A stretch of DNA of 8,322 nucleotides, from NCBI GenBank assembly GCA_020427865.1, contig JAGQNX010000089.1, positions 1 through 8,322 on the forward strand. The letters run 5' to 3'. This DNA comes from a candidate division WWE3 bacterium. Lineage in GTDB: Bacteria; Patescibacteriota; WWE3; UBA101185; UBA10185. This document shows positions 1 through 6,644 of the stretch, one piece after another. The position numbers and the translations under genes are program-made. Below the pieces are notes generated by a model. That model was not told the origin of the DNA, did no database searches, and worked only from the letters and a program-made list of their open reading frames with translations. Every line of letters starts with the position of its first letter. Position 1 is the first letter of the stretch.

Positions 1-49
1 TTTGTAAGTTATCATAACCCTGCTAATATTTTTTTGCTAAGCCATAAAT
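1..49 (+). promoter_or_regulatory. secD leader with candidate extended -10 promoter
   Basis: Short leader before secD. An extended -10-like element, TGCTAATAT, lies at 21-29, with a weak -35-like TTGTAA at 2-7 and a 16-nt spacer. Transcription would start near 36, leaving a leader of about 14 nt. A run of seven T residues (29-35) follows, and the small palindrome GTTAT-C-ATAAC sits at 8-18. No Shine-Dalgarno sequence precedes the secD ATG. No upstream gene can be assigned, although stop codons at 5-7 and 15-17 could close one. The same nonamer TGCTAATAT occurs before the minus-strand gene that starts at 6523. The promoter is inferred from sequence only, and co-transcription from an upstream gene is equally possible. 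Confidence 0.35.
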
Positions 50-1417
50 ATGAAATTATATCTAAAGCTAGTATTTATATCTATTATTGCTACTCTAAGT
101 TTGCTTATAACGCTGCCTAGAGTACCGCTTAATTTTTCTATAGCAGGTAAGTCCATAAACAGTTATGTAGGTGGATATGCCTTTAGAGTAGGTGACAGTA
201 TATGGGATTTTACAGAGTTTAAACAAGGATTAGATATAGCTGGCGGTATTAGATTGGTACTTCAAGCAGACATGTCAGACTTGCCTGAGGCTTCCCGTGC
301 TGATGCGCTGGATTCCGCAGCCAGTATTATTGAACGCCGTGTGAATTTATTTGGAGTAAGTGAACCTTCGATTACTACTTTACAAAGTGGTGACAACTAC
401 CAGCTTGTTGTAGAAATTCCTGGTGTTGATGATGTAGGAGCGGCTGTGAGTTTAATTGGAAGAACCGCTCAATTACGTTTTAGGGAATTAGCTCCAGATG
501 TTGACTTCGAAAATACAAATTATTTAACCTTAGTAACAGATCCTCAAAATTGGGTAGATACTGATCTTGGTGGTAGTGATTTAATTAGTGCCGATGTTGT
601 GTTTTCTAATAATTCCAAAACTGTGACTGATGCACCAAGTATTGCATTAAACTTTACAACAGAAGGTCGCGTAAAGTTTTCGGATATTGCAAAAAGAAAC
701 ATAAATAAACCAATAGGCGTTTATTTAGATGATTCACCTTTTCCTTTATCCGCACCTGTTGTATCACCTGACCTTGCAAATGGTGTGACACAAAATCCTA
801 TAATCACAGGTAATTTTTCTTTAGAAGATGCGAACACTCTGAGTTTGCAAATTCAGGCAGGTGCTTTGCCAGTTCCAGTACAGGTTGTTGAGCAAAAAAC
901 AGTTGGTGCCTCTCTTGGAAATAATATTCTTCATGCTAGTGTATTTGCAGGAACTGTTGGTTTAGTTTTTGTATTAATATTTATGTTAATTAATTATGGA
1001 AAATTAGGACTCATAGCAAACATGGGGCTTTTAATTTATATATTTATTACTTTAGCTATATTTAAAGTGATTCCTGTAGTATTAACTCTCCCCGGTATTG
1101 CTGGATTTATATTATCTGTTGGTATGGCTGTTGATGCCAGTATTCTTATATTTGAGAGAATAAAAGAAGAAGTTCGTTGGGGCACTCCTAACAATTTAGC
1201 TCTTCGTTTTGGATTTGATCGTGCTTGGAGTTCTATTAAAGATGCAAATTCTTCTTCTCTAATTACAGCATTTATATTGTTTTATTTTGGTACAGGCCCT
1301 GTTAAAGGTTTTGCGGTAACTTTAGCTATTGGAATTCTTGTTGCTCTTTTTACAACCTTATATGTTGTAAAAACATTTACGTTAGTTTTTATGGGAGGAT
1401 CTAATGCGAATAGCTGA
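50..1417 (+). CDS. secD: Protein translocase subunit SecD
   Basis: SecD is the membrane subunit that, with SecF, uses the proton-motive force to help pull proteins out of the SecYEG channel on the outer face of the membrane. Visible marks of the family are an N-terminal membrane segment (about 4-22), the motif GLDIAGG (60-66), NLFGVSEP (99-106), the linker GALPVPVQVVEQ leading to KTVGASLG (about 271-290), and a C-terminal block of about five membrane segments (about 296-445). The signature GMAVDASILIFERIKEE lies at 358-374; its Asp362 matches the Asp of the family's GMAVDAN signature, a residue implicated in proton use in better-studied homologues. At 455 residues it is much shorter than the 615-residue E. 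coli protein, mainly in the periplasmic part, but it looks complete. It overlaps secF by 14 nt and ends in a tandem TGA-TAA stop. No yajC lies in the window. Confidence 0.97.
   Translation: MKLYLKLVFISIIATLSLLITLPRVPLNFSIAGKSINSYVGGYAFRVGDSIWDFTEFKQGLDIAGGIRLVLQADMSDLPEASRADALDSAASIIERRVNLFGVSEPSITTLQSGDNYQLVVEIPGVDDVGAAVSLIGRTAQLRFRELAPDVDFENTNYLTLVTDPQNWVDTDLGGSDLISADVVFSNNSKTVTDAPSIALNFTTEGRVKFSDIAKRNINKPIGVYLDDSPFPLSAPVVSPDLANGVTQNPIITGNFSLEDANTLSLQIQAGALPVPVQVVEQKTVGASLGNNILHASVFAGTVGLVFVLIFMLINYGKLGLIANMGLLIYIFITLAIFKVIPVVLTLPGIAGFILSVGMAVDASILIFERIKEEVRWGTPNNLALRFGFDRAWSSIKDANSSSLITAFILFYFGTGPVKGFAVTLAIGILVALFTTLYVVKTFTLVFMGGSNANS
1393..1398 (+). promoter_or_regulatory. Strong ribosome binding site for secF
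   Basis: GGGAGG lies inside the 3' end of secD, 5 nt before the secF ATG. It is the clearest Shine-Dalgarno sequence in the window. It fixes the secF start and shows that this organism uses anti-Shine-Dalgarno pairing, which makes the absence of such sites before secD, recA and the minus-strand gene more informative. Confidence 0.85.
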
Positions 1418-2285
1418 TAAATGGAAGTATTACTTTACTTTGTCTGGAATACTATTAACTATAGGTGTGATTTCTTTGGCTAAAAATGGTCTCCGTTTGG
1501 GTATAGATTTTACTGGGGGTTCTATATTTGAATACACTATTTCTGATAGTAAACTACTTAGTACAGAATCTGTACAGCAGGTGTTTAGTCAAAACGGCAT
1601 TAATGTTTATACTATTGATTTTAGAGGTACTACATTACAAGTTCGTACTAATGATACTTATACTGATAAATCTTTGGAGATTATAGAGGATCTTCAAAAT
1701 ATAGACCCTAATGTTAGACAGGTTAATTTTGAAACAATAGGCCCATCTGTAAGTTCCGAAATAACGCGTAACGGAATAAAGGCACTTTTTGTTGCCATAC
1801 TTGCTGTAATACTTTATATAGCCTATGCCTTTAGAAATGTTCCAAAAAAATACTCTAGCTATAAATTTGGTGTAGCTGCGATAATAGCGTTACTTCATGA
1901 TGCTCTGTTTGTATTAGGTGTTTTTTCTATATTAGGTTTTTACTACGGTGTTGAGGTAAATGCATTATTTATTACTGCGATGTTAACTGTTATTGGGTTT
2001 TCTGTACACGACACTATTGTTGTCTTTGATAGGATTCGAGAAAACCTAAAAAAACACTCTAAGGATGCCTTTATTGAAATTGCTAATATTTCTTTACTTG
2101 AAACTCTAAACAGATCTCTTTCGACTTCTTTTACCGCTATAGTAATGTTAACTGCTCTTGTTTTGCTTGGTGGTGAAAGTATTAGATATTTTGTTTTAGC
2201 TATTTTAGTAGGACTTATCAGTGGTGCTTATTCTTCTATTTTTATTGCAACTCCTGTTCTTGTATTATGGAGCCGTGGTAAATAA
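1404..2285 (+). CDS. secF: Protein translocase subunit SecF
   Basis: SecF is the partner of SecD in the proton-driven SecDF complex that assists late steps of Sec-dependent export. The 293-residue protein has a first membrane segment at about 10-26, the motif GIDFTGG (33-39), a small extracytoplasmic domain, TIGPSVSSEI (111-120), then about five membrane segments. HDALF lies at 165-169 and the family signature GFSVHDTIVVFDRIREN at 198-214. Asp203 lies where the family has its conserved membrane Asp. Arg237, in LNRSLSTS, is a plausible counterpart of the conserved Arg of the next helix. GLISGAYSSIFIATP (270-284) is the typical last segment. The length is normal for a separate SecF. The start is set by the strong GGGAGG site and the 14-nt overlap with secD points to translational coupling. 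Confidence 0.97.
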   Translation: MRIADKWKYYFTLSGILLTIGVISLAKNGLRLGIDFTGGSIFEYTISDSKLLSTESVQQVFSQNGINVYTIDFRGTTLQVRTNDTYTDKSLEIIEDLQNIDPNVRQVNFETIGPSVSSEITRNGIKALFVAILAVILYIAYAFRNVPKKYSSYKFGVAAIIALLHDALFVLGVFSILGFYYGVEVNALFITAMLTVIGFSVHDTIVVFDRIRENLKKHSKDAFIEIANISLLETLNRSLSTSFTAIVMLTALVLLGGESIRYFVLAILVGLISGAYSSIFIATPVLVLWSRGK

Positions 2286-2288
2286 GGC

Positions 2289-3917
2289 ATGCCTGTAATA
2301 TGGGAATTACTGCACGATACTCTGGTATCACCTTCAAATTTTATTGAACAACTTTTATTAAATAGAGGTTTTTCCGATCACCACTCACAACAAGAATTTT
2401 TAAATCCACTACCAATAGGCGATTATATTACTAGATTTGATGCTTCATTTAAGACATCTTTAAAAGACGCACGTGAACTTACTAAAAAATACATTAATGA
2501 AAATCGTCCCATTTTAATATTTGGTGATTATGATGCAGACGGAGTTTGTGCTTCATCCATATTATATTTAGCTATAAAAAAGCATTTAGCTTATGAAAAT
2601 GTGTCTGTTTTTATCCCCGATAGATTTGAGCATGGTTATGGTCTTAGTTTTAAGGCTTTAGACGATGCTTTACACTCTTATACTTTAGATTTTCCCTTGA
2701 TCATAACGGTAGATTCTGGAATTACTGCTGTGAGTGAAGTTGCGCATCTAAAATCCAAAAATATTGACGTAATAATAACAGACCATCATCAACCGCCTAA
2801 AGAACTCCCTAATGCCAATGTGATTGTGTGGAATGATCAAGTTGTTGGCTCGACTCTTTCATGGTTATTAGCCCTATCTTTGGGCGTTAAAGCCCCTGAA
2901 TTACTAGGACTTGTTGGTCTGGCGACCGTAACTGATGTTTATCCACTTACTGGAATAAATAGAATGTTGGTTGTTCAAGGTTTGGAAATGCTTAAAAAAA
3001 CACCTTTAAGTGGTTTTAAAAAATTAATAAATATGGCGAGTGTAGATCTTTCAAATCTTGATGCATACCATCTTGGTTGGGTAGTGGGTCCTCGTATAAA
3101 TGCGGCAGGAAGAATGGATTCAGCACTACTTGCCTTTGATTTATTAACATCAGAAGACTCTAACCATATATTAGAACTTACTTCTAAGATAGAAAATCTA
3201 AATAAGACACGTCAATTCGCTACTAAGCAAATGCAAGAAAGCATTGATTCCGAAATCAGTGCTAATAATCTTATAATTGCAGAGGGTGATCATTACCATG
3301 AAGGATTAATAGGACTTTTGGCGTCTAATCTAGTGCGAGATTATTATAAACCTACAATTGTAGTATCTACTGGTGAATGTTTAATTAAAGGGTCTGCTAG
3401 ATCTGTTGCTGGTGTAAATATTATAGAGTTATTAAGAAAGTTTGATTCTTATTTTGAAAATTTAGGTGGTCATCCACAAGCTGCCGGATTTTCTATAACC
3501 TATGAAAACTTTATCAAACTAAAACCGTTGTTAATAACTTATGCGAACACGCATATACTAAGTTCAGACTTGTCTAAAACACTTAGCATAGAGTTCCCAA
3601 TAGATTTTACTGATCTAAGTTTAACCCTAGTAAATAAACTCAATGCCCTTAAACCTTTTGGTCACGGTAATTCTGAACCCCTATTTTTAAGCGAAGATGT
3701 GCAAGTAGAAGAAATACGTATTATAGGTAAAACAAAGGAACATTTGTCGTTGGTTTTAAAACAAAACATAAGTACTATAAAAGGTGTTATGTTTGGTGGT
3801 GCTTCTAGGGTAGATGAGCTATATTTGGGTAAGAGGATTTCTGTAGTATATAAAATGTCGGAAAACCCTTATAAAGGCAATACCTCGTTAAATTTATTTA
3901 TTGAAGACTTTAAATAA
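2289..3917 (+). CDS. recJ: Single-stranded-DNA-specific exonuclease RecJ
   Basis: RecJ degrades single-stranded DNA 5' to 3' in recombination (RecFOR-type gap repair), mismatch repair and base-excision repair. It belongs to the DHH phosphoesterase superfamily and needs divalent metal ions. All core motifs are visible: DYDADG (80-85), GYG (116-118), VDSGI (141-145), DHH (165-167), ATVTDV (212-217), GPRINAAGR (267-275), then the DHHA1 domain with SAR (369-371) and GGH (393-395). PFGHGN (456-461) opens the C-terminal OB-like domain. At 542 residues it is slightly short, mainly because only about 43 residues separate DHH from the ATVTDV motif, where longer homologues have a larger insert. The ATG lies 3 nt after the secF stop, with only a poorly spaced TAAGG before it, so coupling to secF translation is likely. 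It appears intact. Confidence 0.97.
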   Translation: MPVIWELLHDTLVSPSNFIEQLLLNRGFSDHHSQQEFLNPLPIGDYITRFDASFKTSLKDARELTKKYINENRPILIFGDYDADGVCASSILYLAIKKHLAYENVSVFIPDRFEHGYGLSFKALDDALHSYTLDFPLIITVDSGITAVSEVAHLKSKNIDVIITDHHQPPKELPNANVIVWNDQVVGSTLSWLLALSLGVKAPELLGLVGLATVTDVYPLTGINRMLVVQGLEMLKKTPLSGFKKLINMASVDLSNLDAYHLGWVVGPRINAAGRMDSALLAFDLLTSEDSNHILELTSKIENLNKTRQFATKQMQESIDSEISANNLIIAEGDHYHEGLIGLLASNLVRDYYKPTIVVSTGECLIKGSARSVAGVNIIELLRKFDSYFENLGGHPQAAGFSITYENFIKLKPLLITYANTHILSSDLSKTLSIEFPIDFTDLSLTLVNKLNALKPFGHGNSEPLFLSEDVQVEEIRIIGKTKEHLSLVLKQNISTIKGVMFGGASRVDELYLGKRISVVYKMSENPYKGNTSLNLFIEDFK

Positions 3918-3921
3918 GTAT

Positions 3922-4389
3922 ATGTCTGTTTTGGATAGAATATTGGAGATTCTAGAAACTAATAAAATATCATATAAAAGATTAGAGCATGAATATGTAA
4001 GAACTAGTAAAGAAGCTGCTTCTATTAGAGGAGTATCTGAATCTACAGGTGCTAAAGCCCTAATTCTAACTGGAGATTGTGGAGATATTTTATGCGTATT
4101 ACCTGGCGACCAAAAGTTGGACTTAAAAAAAATAAAAACACATCTTAATGTTAAAAATTTATGTTTGGCTTCACCTGATAATGTTAAAGAATTAACAGGC
4201 CTTGAGGTTGGGTCTATACCCCCATTTGGAGTTGTCCTTAATTTACGTACTTTATACGACCGCTCTTTATTAGAAAAAGAGCTGGTAGCATTTAACGCAG
4301 GGGATCACTGCGTTAGTATTATTATGAACCCGCAGGATTTAGCTAAATTAAATAAACCTGAAGTATTAGATATTATTAAAGGCAATTAA
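3922..4389 (+). CDS. YbaK-family aminoacyl-tRNA editing (deacylase) protein
   Basis: This 155-residue free-standing protein resembles the YbaK/ProX/ProRS-insertion family, whose members hydrolyse wrongly charged tRNAs in trans (for example Cys- or Ala-tRNA-Pro). Visible marks are TSKEAASIRG (28-37), the STGAKALIL segment with Lys45 (likely the conserved family lysine), GSIPPFG (97-103, the family's glycine/proline loop) and FNAGDHCVSIIM (124-135). The specific tRNA substrate cannot be read from the sequence. I chose ATG 3922, 4 nt after the recJ stop. A TTG at 3901 would add seven residues and overlap recJ, but neither start has a clear Shine-Dalgarno site and the extra residues look unrelated to the fold. 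The stop codon overlaps the next gene's ATG by one base. An 8-A run lies at 4125-4132. Family assignment is firm; function is inferred. Confidence 0.88.
   Translation: MSVLDRILEILETNKISYKRLEHEYVRTSKEAASIRGVSESTGAKALILTGDCGDILCVLPGDQKLDLKKIKTHLNVKNLCLASPDNVKELTGLEVGSIPPFGVVLNLRTLYDRSLLEKELVAFNAGDHCVSIIMNPQDLAKLNKPEVLDIIKGN
4378..4382 (+). promoter_or_regulatory. Ribosome binding site for the S11 peptidase gene
   Basis: AAAGG lies 6 nt before ATG 4389, inside the end of the YbaK-family gene. Together with the TAATG stop/start overlap it favours this start over the in-frame ATG at 4515, which has no comparable site. Confidence 0.5.
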
Positions 4390-5405
4390 TGTTTGTATTA
4401 TCTAAACTACGTATCGTTTTTCTAAAATCTTTTTCTTTTGTGTTTTTGCATACCCTAATTCTTATCGAGAACTTGGGTAGAGTTCCAGATATTACTTTTA
4501 CATTAAGCGTTAGAATGTGTTTATATTTTGTAGTAATAGTTACTGCTTTTACAGCATTCTCGTTACCTGCCTATAAGCATTCTGCCCTTTTGAATCCTTC
4601 ATTTATAGAAAGTTCCCCTTTAGCAAGTGCTGTTTTAGCCGATTCTAAAGTTTTAGGTGCTTCTACAAGTTCTGTTAAACCTTTCCCTGAGGTATCCGCC
4701 ACGAGTGTGTATGTTTTTGATTTGGCAGCTAATACTTCTATATACGAAAAAAACAGTACTTTATCTTTGCCCCCTGCTTCTACTACTAAACTTATAACAG
4801 CCTTGGTTAGTTTAGACTTATATAACTTAGATGACTCTTTAGCTGTTCCAACTGAATGTACACAAGTAGCGGGGCAACGCGTGGGGTTTTTATCAGAAGA
4901 AGTGTTAACAGTTAAAGATTTGTTATATGGTTTATTACTTGTTTCTGGTGGTGATGCAGCGTGTACTTTAGCAACAGGTACAACTACATACGATGAGTTT
5001 ATTAGCTTAATGAATGCTAAGGCACAACATTTACACCTTGATAAAACGCATCTTACAAATCCTATCGGGCTTGATGCCCTAGATAATACGCATGTATCCA
5101 GTGCCTATGATTTGAGCATAATCTCGCGTGAAGTACTTAAGAATGAGTTTTTGCAAAATGTTGTGGCTACCTCTCACTATACTTCGGTATCTAACAGTCA
5201 TTCTAGACTATTCGAAAACACTAATATTTTATTGCAAACGCAACCTGGAACAACTGGAATAAAAACAGGTCGCACAGATGCTGCTGGCGAAGTACTATCT
5301 TATAGGTACACGTTACAAAACAAAGACTACTTAATAGTAGTTATGCAAAGTGGTGATCGTTTTGGTGATACTCTAAAAATTCTAAATTGGTTATTGCTTG
5401 AGTAA
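4389..5405 (+). CDS. Serine-type D-Ala-D-Ala carboxypeptidase-like protein (peptidase S11)
   Basis: A penicillin-binding-protein-fold enzyme of the S11 family, which trims the terminal D-Ala from peptidoglycan stem peptides outside the membrane. The catalytic Ser-x-x-Lys is STTK (131-134) in the context PPASTTKLITA, and the third motif KTG is at 292-294 in PGTTGIKTGRTDAAG. NPIGLD lies at 224-229. The second motif, normally SGN, reads SGG (186-188) before DAA, so the usual Asn is absent; activity is therefore not certain. The N terminus is unusual: two hydrophobic stretches (about 8-27 and 44-60) precede a Ser/Ala-rich linker (about 66-100) containing KVLGAS. No C-terminal amphipathic anchor is obvious, so the protein is probably held by its N terminus. 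The start overlaps the previous stop (TAATG). ATG 4515, just before the second hydrophobic stretch, is the alternative start. It is the last gene of the run. Confidence 0.9.
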   Translation: MFVLSKLRIVFLKSFSFVFLHTLILIENLGRVPDITFTLSVRMCLYFVVIVTAFTAFSLPAYKHSALLNPSFIESSPLASAVLADSKVLGASTSSVKPFPEVSATSVYVFDLAANTSIYEKNSTLSLPPASTTKLITALVSLDLYNLDDSLAVPTECTQVAGQRVGFLSEEVLTVKDLLYGLLLVSGGDAACTLATGTTTYDEFISLMNAKAQHLHLDKTHLTNPIGLDALDNTHVSSAYDLSIISREVLKNEFLQNVVATSHYTSVSNSHSRLFENTNILLQTQPGTTGIKTGRTDAAGEVLSYRYTLQNKDYLIVVMQSGDRFGDTLKILNWLLLE

Positions 5406-5410
5406 ACCCC

Positions 5411-6523
5411 TTATTTAGAGATGTATTGCGCGGGAATTGCAGGATAATACAGCGTTATGTCGCCTCGTGTTCTGCCTGTAAAGTTTCCCTCAAAAACATA
5501 AATAGGTTGTAGATATTGTTGCGGCATACTGTTGTCGTAATAGGCTAGGTAAATATTGTTTATCAATATTTCGTCGACATTAATTGGTGTATAGTCTTCA
5601 AAAGGGCTACCATTTACTTCTACAATACTTGATACTACACCTTTATTTTGTGCTACTTGGTTCCAAGCATCCACTACGCTTATTACAGGATATGTCGCAA
5701 ATTTTTCAAAATCTACTTCCCAGTAATAAGCTTCTAATTTAGGAACATTAAGTTGTGGTGAATTTTTTTCGGGAACACGCACAAACGCATGTAAATTGCC
5801 CTTTTTAGCATCTGGACCCAAAATAGGAATTTTAAATATAGACCTAAAAAAATCTACACGTGCTATCTGTGCTTCCAGTGTTGCGTCTGCTGCAACTATA
5901 CCGTTTCTATTAAATTTTCCTAGTACTGCCGCCTGCGACCCATTTTGATAAAGGGGGTCATTAAATCTATCTAGTTCCCCAAAAAGGGAAGTGGCAATCT
6001 TAATTGCCTGAGCTTTTGTAAGTTTACCTTCTAAATAGTAACTATCTAATGTGTTTATAGGTGTAGTTAGTTTTATTGTTTTGGTAGTAATGTTGATGTC
6101 TAATACACCTCCAAAGTTTGTGTCTCTCCATGTATATTGATCGTTTTTTAAGTCAGTCAGTAAATCTTTATCTTCAAACCCTAGCAACTTTGCATCTGCT
6201 TGTGCTTTTTTTCCTGCGTCAAATGAAAAAGGTGGTTCTTTATATTTAAATACCCGCATTACAGCATCTAAATTTGTTGGGAGTTTTCCATCTTTTGTAT
6301 TTAGAGTGTATTTTGGGTTTGGATTAATTAATTTTTTTTCTATAAAGGTAAGTTGTTCTAGTTTTCCATATGCAACGGTAGGTGCATTTTTAGGTGGGAA
6401 TACTGCATAAATTACATCCCTTGCTACAGGAGATAATATCATCAACATAATAGAGATAATAATAACCCCTATTAAACCTGCTATTACACGCTTTACAATG
6501 TCAGCCACAACAACGAGTCTCAT
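5411..6523 (-). CDS. Unknown membrane-anchored extracytoplasmic protein
   Basis: I do not recognise this 370-residue protein. It has one strong membrane segment (about 12-31), preceded by basic residues (R2, K11, R12), so the remaining 340 or so residues are probably outside the membrane. There are no cysteines, no lipobox and no recognisable catalytic motif. The body alternates short beta-like stretches with charged loops. LTKAQAIKIATSLF (168-181) and a C-terminal NNIYLAYYDNS...YLQPIYVFEG (322-346) faintly recall PepSY- or YycH/YycI-like domains, an impression only. The gene is alone on its strand, converging on the S11 peptidase gene (5 nt between stops) and diverging from recA. ATG 6523 has no Shine-Dalgarno site. 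The long uninterrupted frame, sensible membrane topology and end-to-end packing make it a real gene; the function is unknown. Confidence 0.82.
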   Translation of the reverse strand: MRLVVVADIVKRVIAGLIGVIIISIMLMILSPVARDVIYAVFPPKNAPTVAYGKLEQLTFIEKKLINPNPKYTLNTKDGKLPTNLDAVMRVFKYKEPPFSFDAGKKAQADAKLLGFEDKDLLTDLKNDQYTWRDTNFGGVLDINITTKTIKLTTPINTLDSYYLEGKLTKAQAIKIATSLFGELDRFNDPLYQNGSQAAVLGKFNRNGIVAADATLEAQIARVDFFRSIFKIPILGPDAKKGNLHAFVRVPEKNSPQLNVPKLEAYYWEVDFEKFATYPVISVVDAWNQVAQNKGVVSSIVEVNGSPFEDYTPINVDEILINNIYLAYYDNSMPQQYLQPIYVFEGNFTGRTRGDITLYYPAIPAQYISK

Positions 6524-6529
6524 GTGTTT

Positions 6530-6538
6530 ATATTAGCA
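6530..6538 (-). promoter_or_regulatory. Candidate extended -10 element for the unknown anchored protein
   Basis: Read on the minus strand this is TGCTAATAT, a TGn-type extended -10 ending 6 nt before the ATG at 6523. Transcription from it would begin at or next to the start codon, giving a leaderless mRNA. The same nonamer stands before secD. No -35 match lies 17-18 nt upstream, which extended -10 promoters can tolerate. Inferred from sequence only. Confidence 0.35.
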
Positions 6539-6546
6539 TAGACTAT

Positions 6547-6576
6547 TTTAAAATTCTCTTGTGTAGAAGGTGTCAA
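6547..6576 (-). promoter_or_regulatory. Alternative minus-strand promoter with consensus -35
   Basis: On the minus strand a perfect TTGACA (6576 to 6571) is followed after 17-18 nt by TTTTAA or TTTAAA (about 6553 to 6547). The -35 is ideal but the -10 is poor, and the better TAAAAT is 20 nt away. The hexamer lies within the short inverted repeat AGGT-5 nt-ACCT (6568-6580), which could be an operator. It would give the unknown gene a short leader of about 18 nt. Confidence 0.3.
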
Positions 6577-6584
6577 ACCTGAGT

Positions 6585-6599
6585 TCTATTGGTAATAGA
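6585..6599. repeat. Inverted repeat between the divergent promoters
   Basis: TCTATT-GGT-AATAGA is a perfect 6-bp inverted repeat with a 3-nt centre. It lies midway between the unknown minus-strand gene and recA, upstream of the candidate -35 elements of both. It could bind a dimeric regulator. It does not match the GAAC-N4-GTTC type or the CTGT-N8-ACAG type of LexA box. In such AT-rich DNA a chance repeat of this size is possible. Confidence 0.35.
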
Positions 6600-6609
6600 T
6601 TTAATGTGG

Positions 6610-6637
6610 TTGCCTAGAACTATAAGACTGTTAGAAT
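6610..6637 (+). promoter_or_regulatory. Candidate recA promoter
   Basis: TTGCCT (6610-6615) and TAGAAT (6632-6637) are separated by 16 nt and match the -35 and -10 consensus at four and five of six positions. The -10 ends 7 nt before the recA ATG, so the transcript would start at or beside the start codon. TATAAG at 6621-6626 is an alternative -10 that would leave a leader of roughly 12 nt. No Shine-Dalgarno site is visible before recA in either case. Confidence 0.4.
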
Positions 6638-6644
6638 TGGTTAT

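Noticed and set aside
1..120. Frame open from the left edge to a TAG at 118-120
   Set aside because: It would overlap secD by about 70 nt, and its translation shows no protein-like pattern. It is more likely a chance open frame.
3901..3921. TTG start for the YbaK-family gene
   Set aside because: It would overlap recJ by 17 nt, has no ribosome binding site, and adds residues that do not belong to the fold. The ATG at 3922 is simpler.
4125..4132. Programmed frameshift at the 8-A run in the YbaK-family gene
   Set aside because: The zero frame stays open and encodes the conserved motifs on both sides of the run, so no frameshift is needed.
5380..5450. Bidirectional terminator between the convergent genes
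   Set aside because: Only a 4-bp GGTT/AACC pairing with a 12-nt loop could be found around the 5-nt gap, too weak to call.
6617..6633. Possible LexA-type box (GAAC ... GTTA) before recA
   Set aside because: The half sites are 9 nt apart and the second is imperfect, so it does not fit the GAAC-N4-GTTC form.
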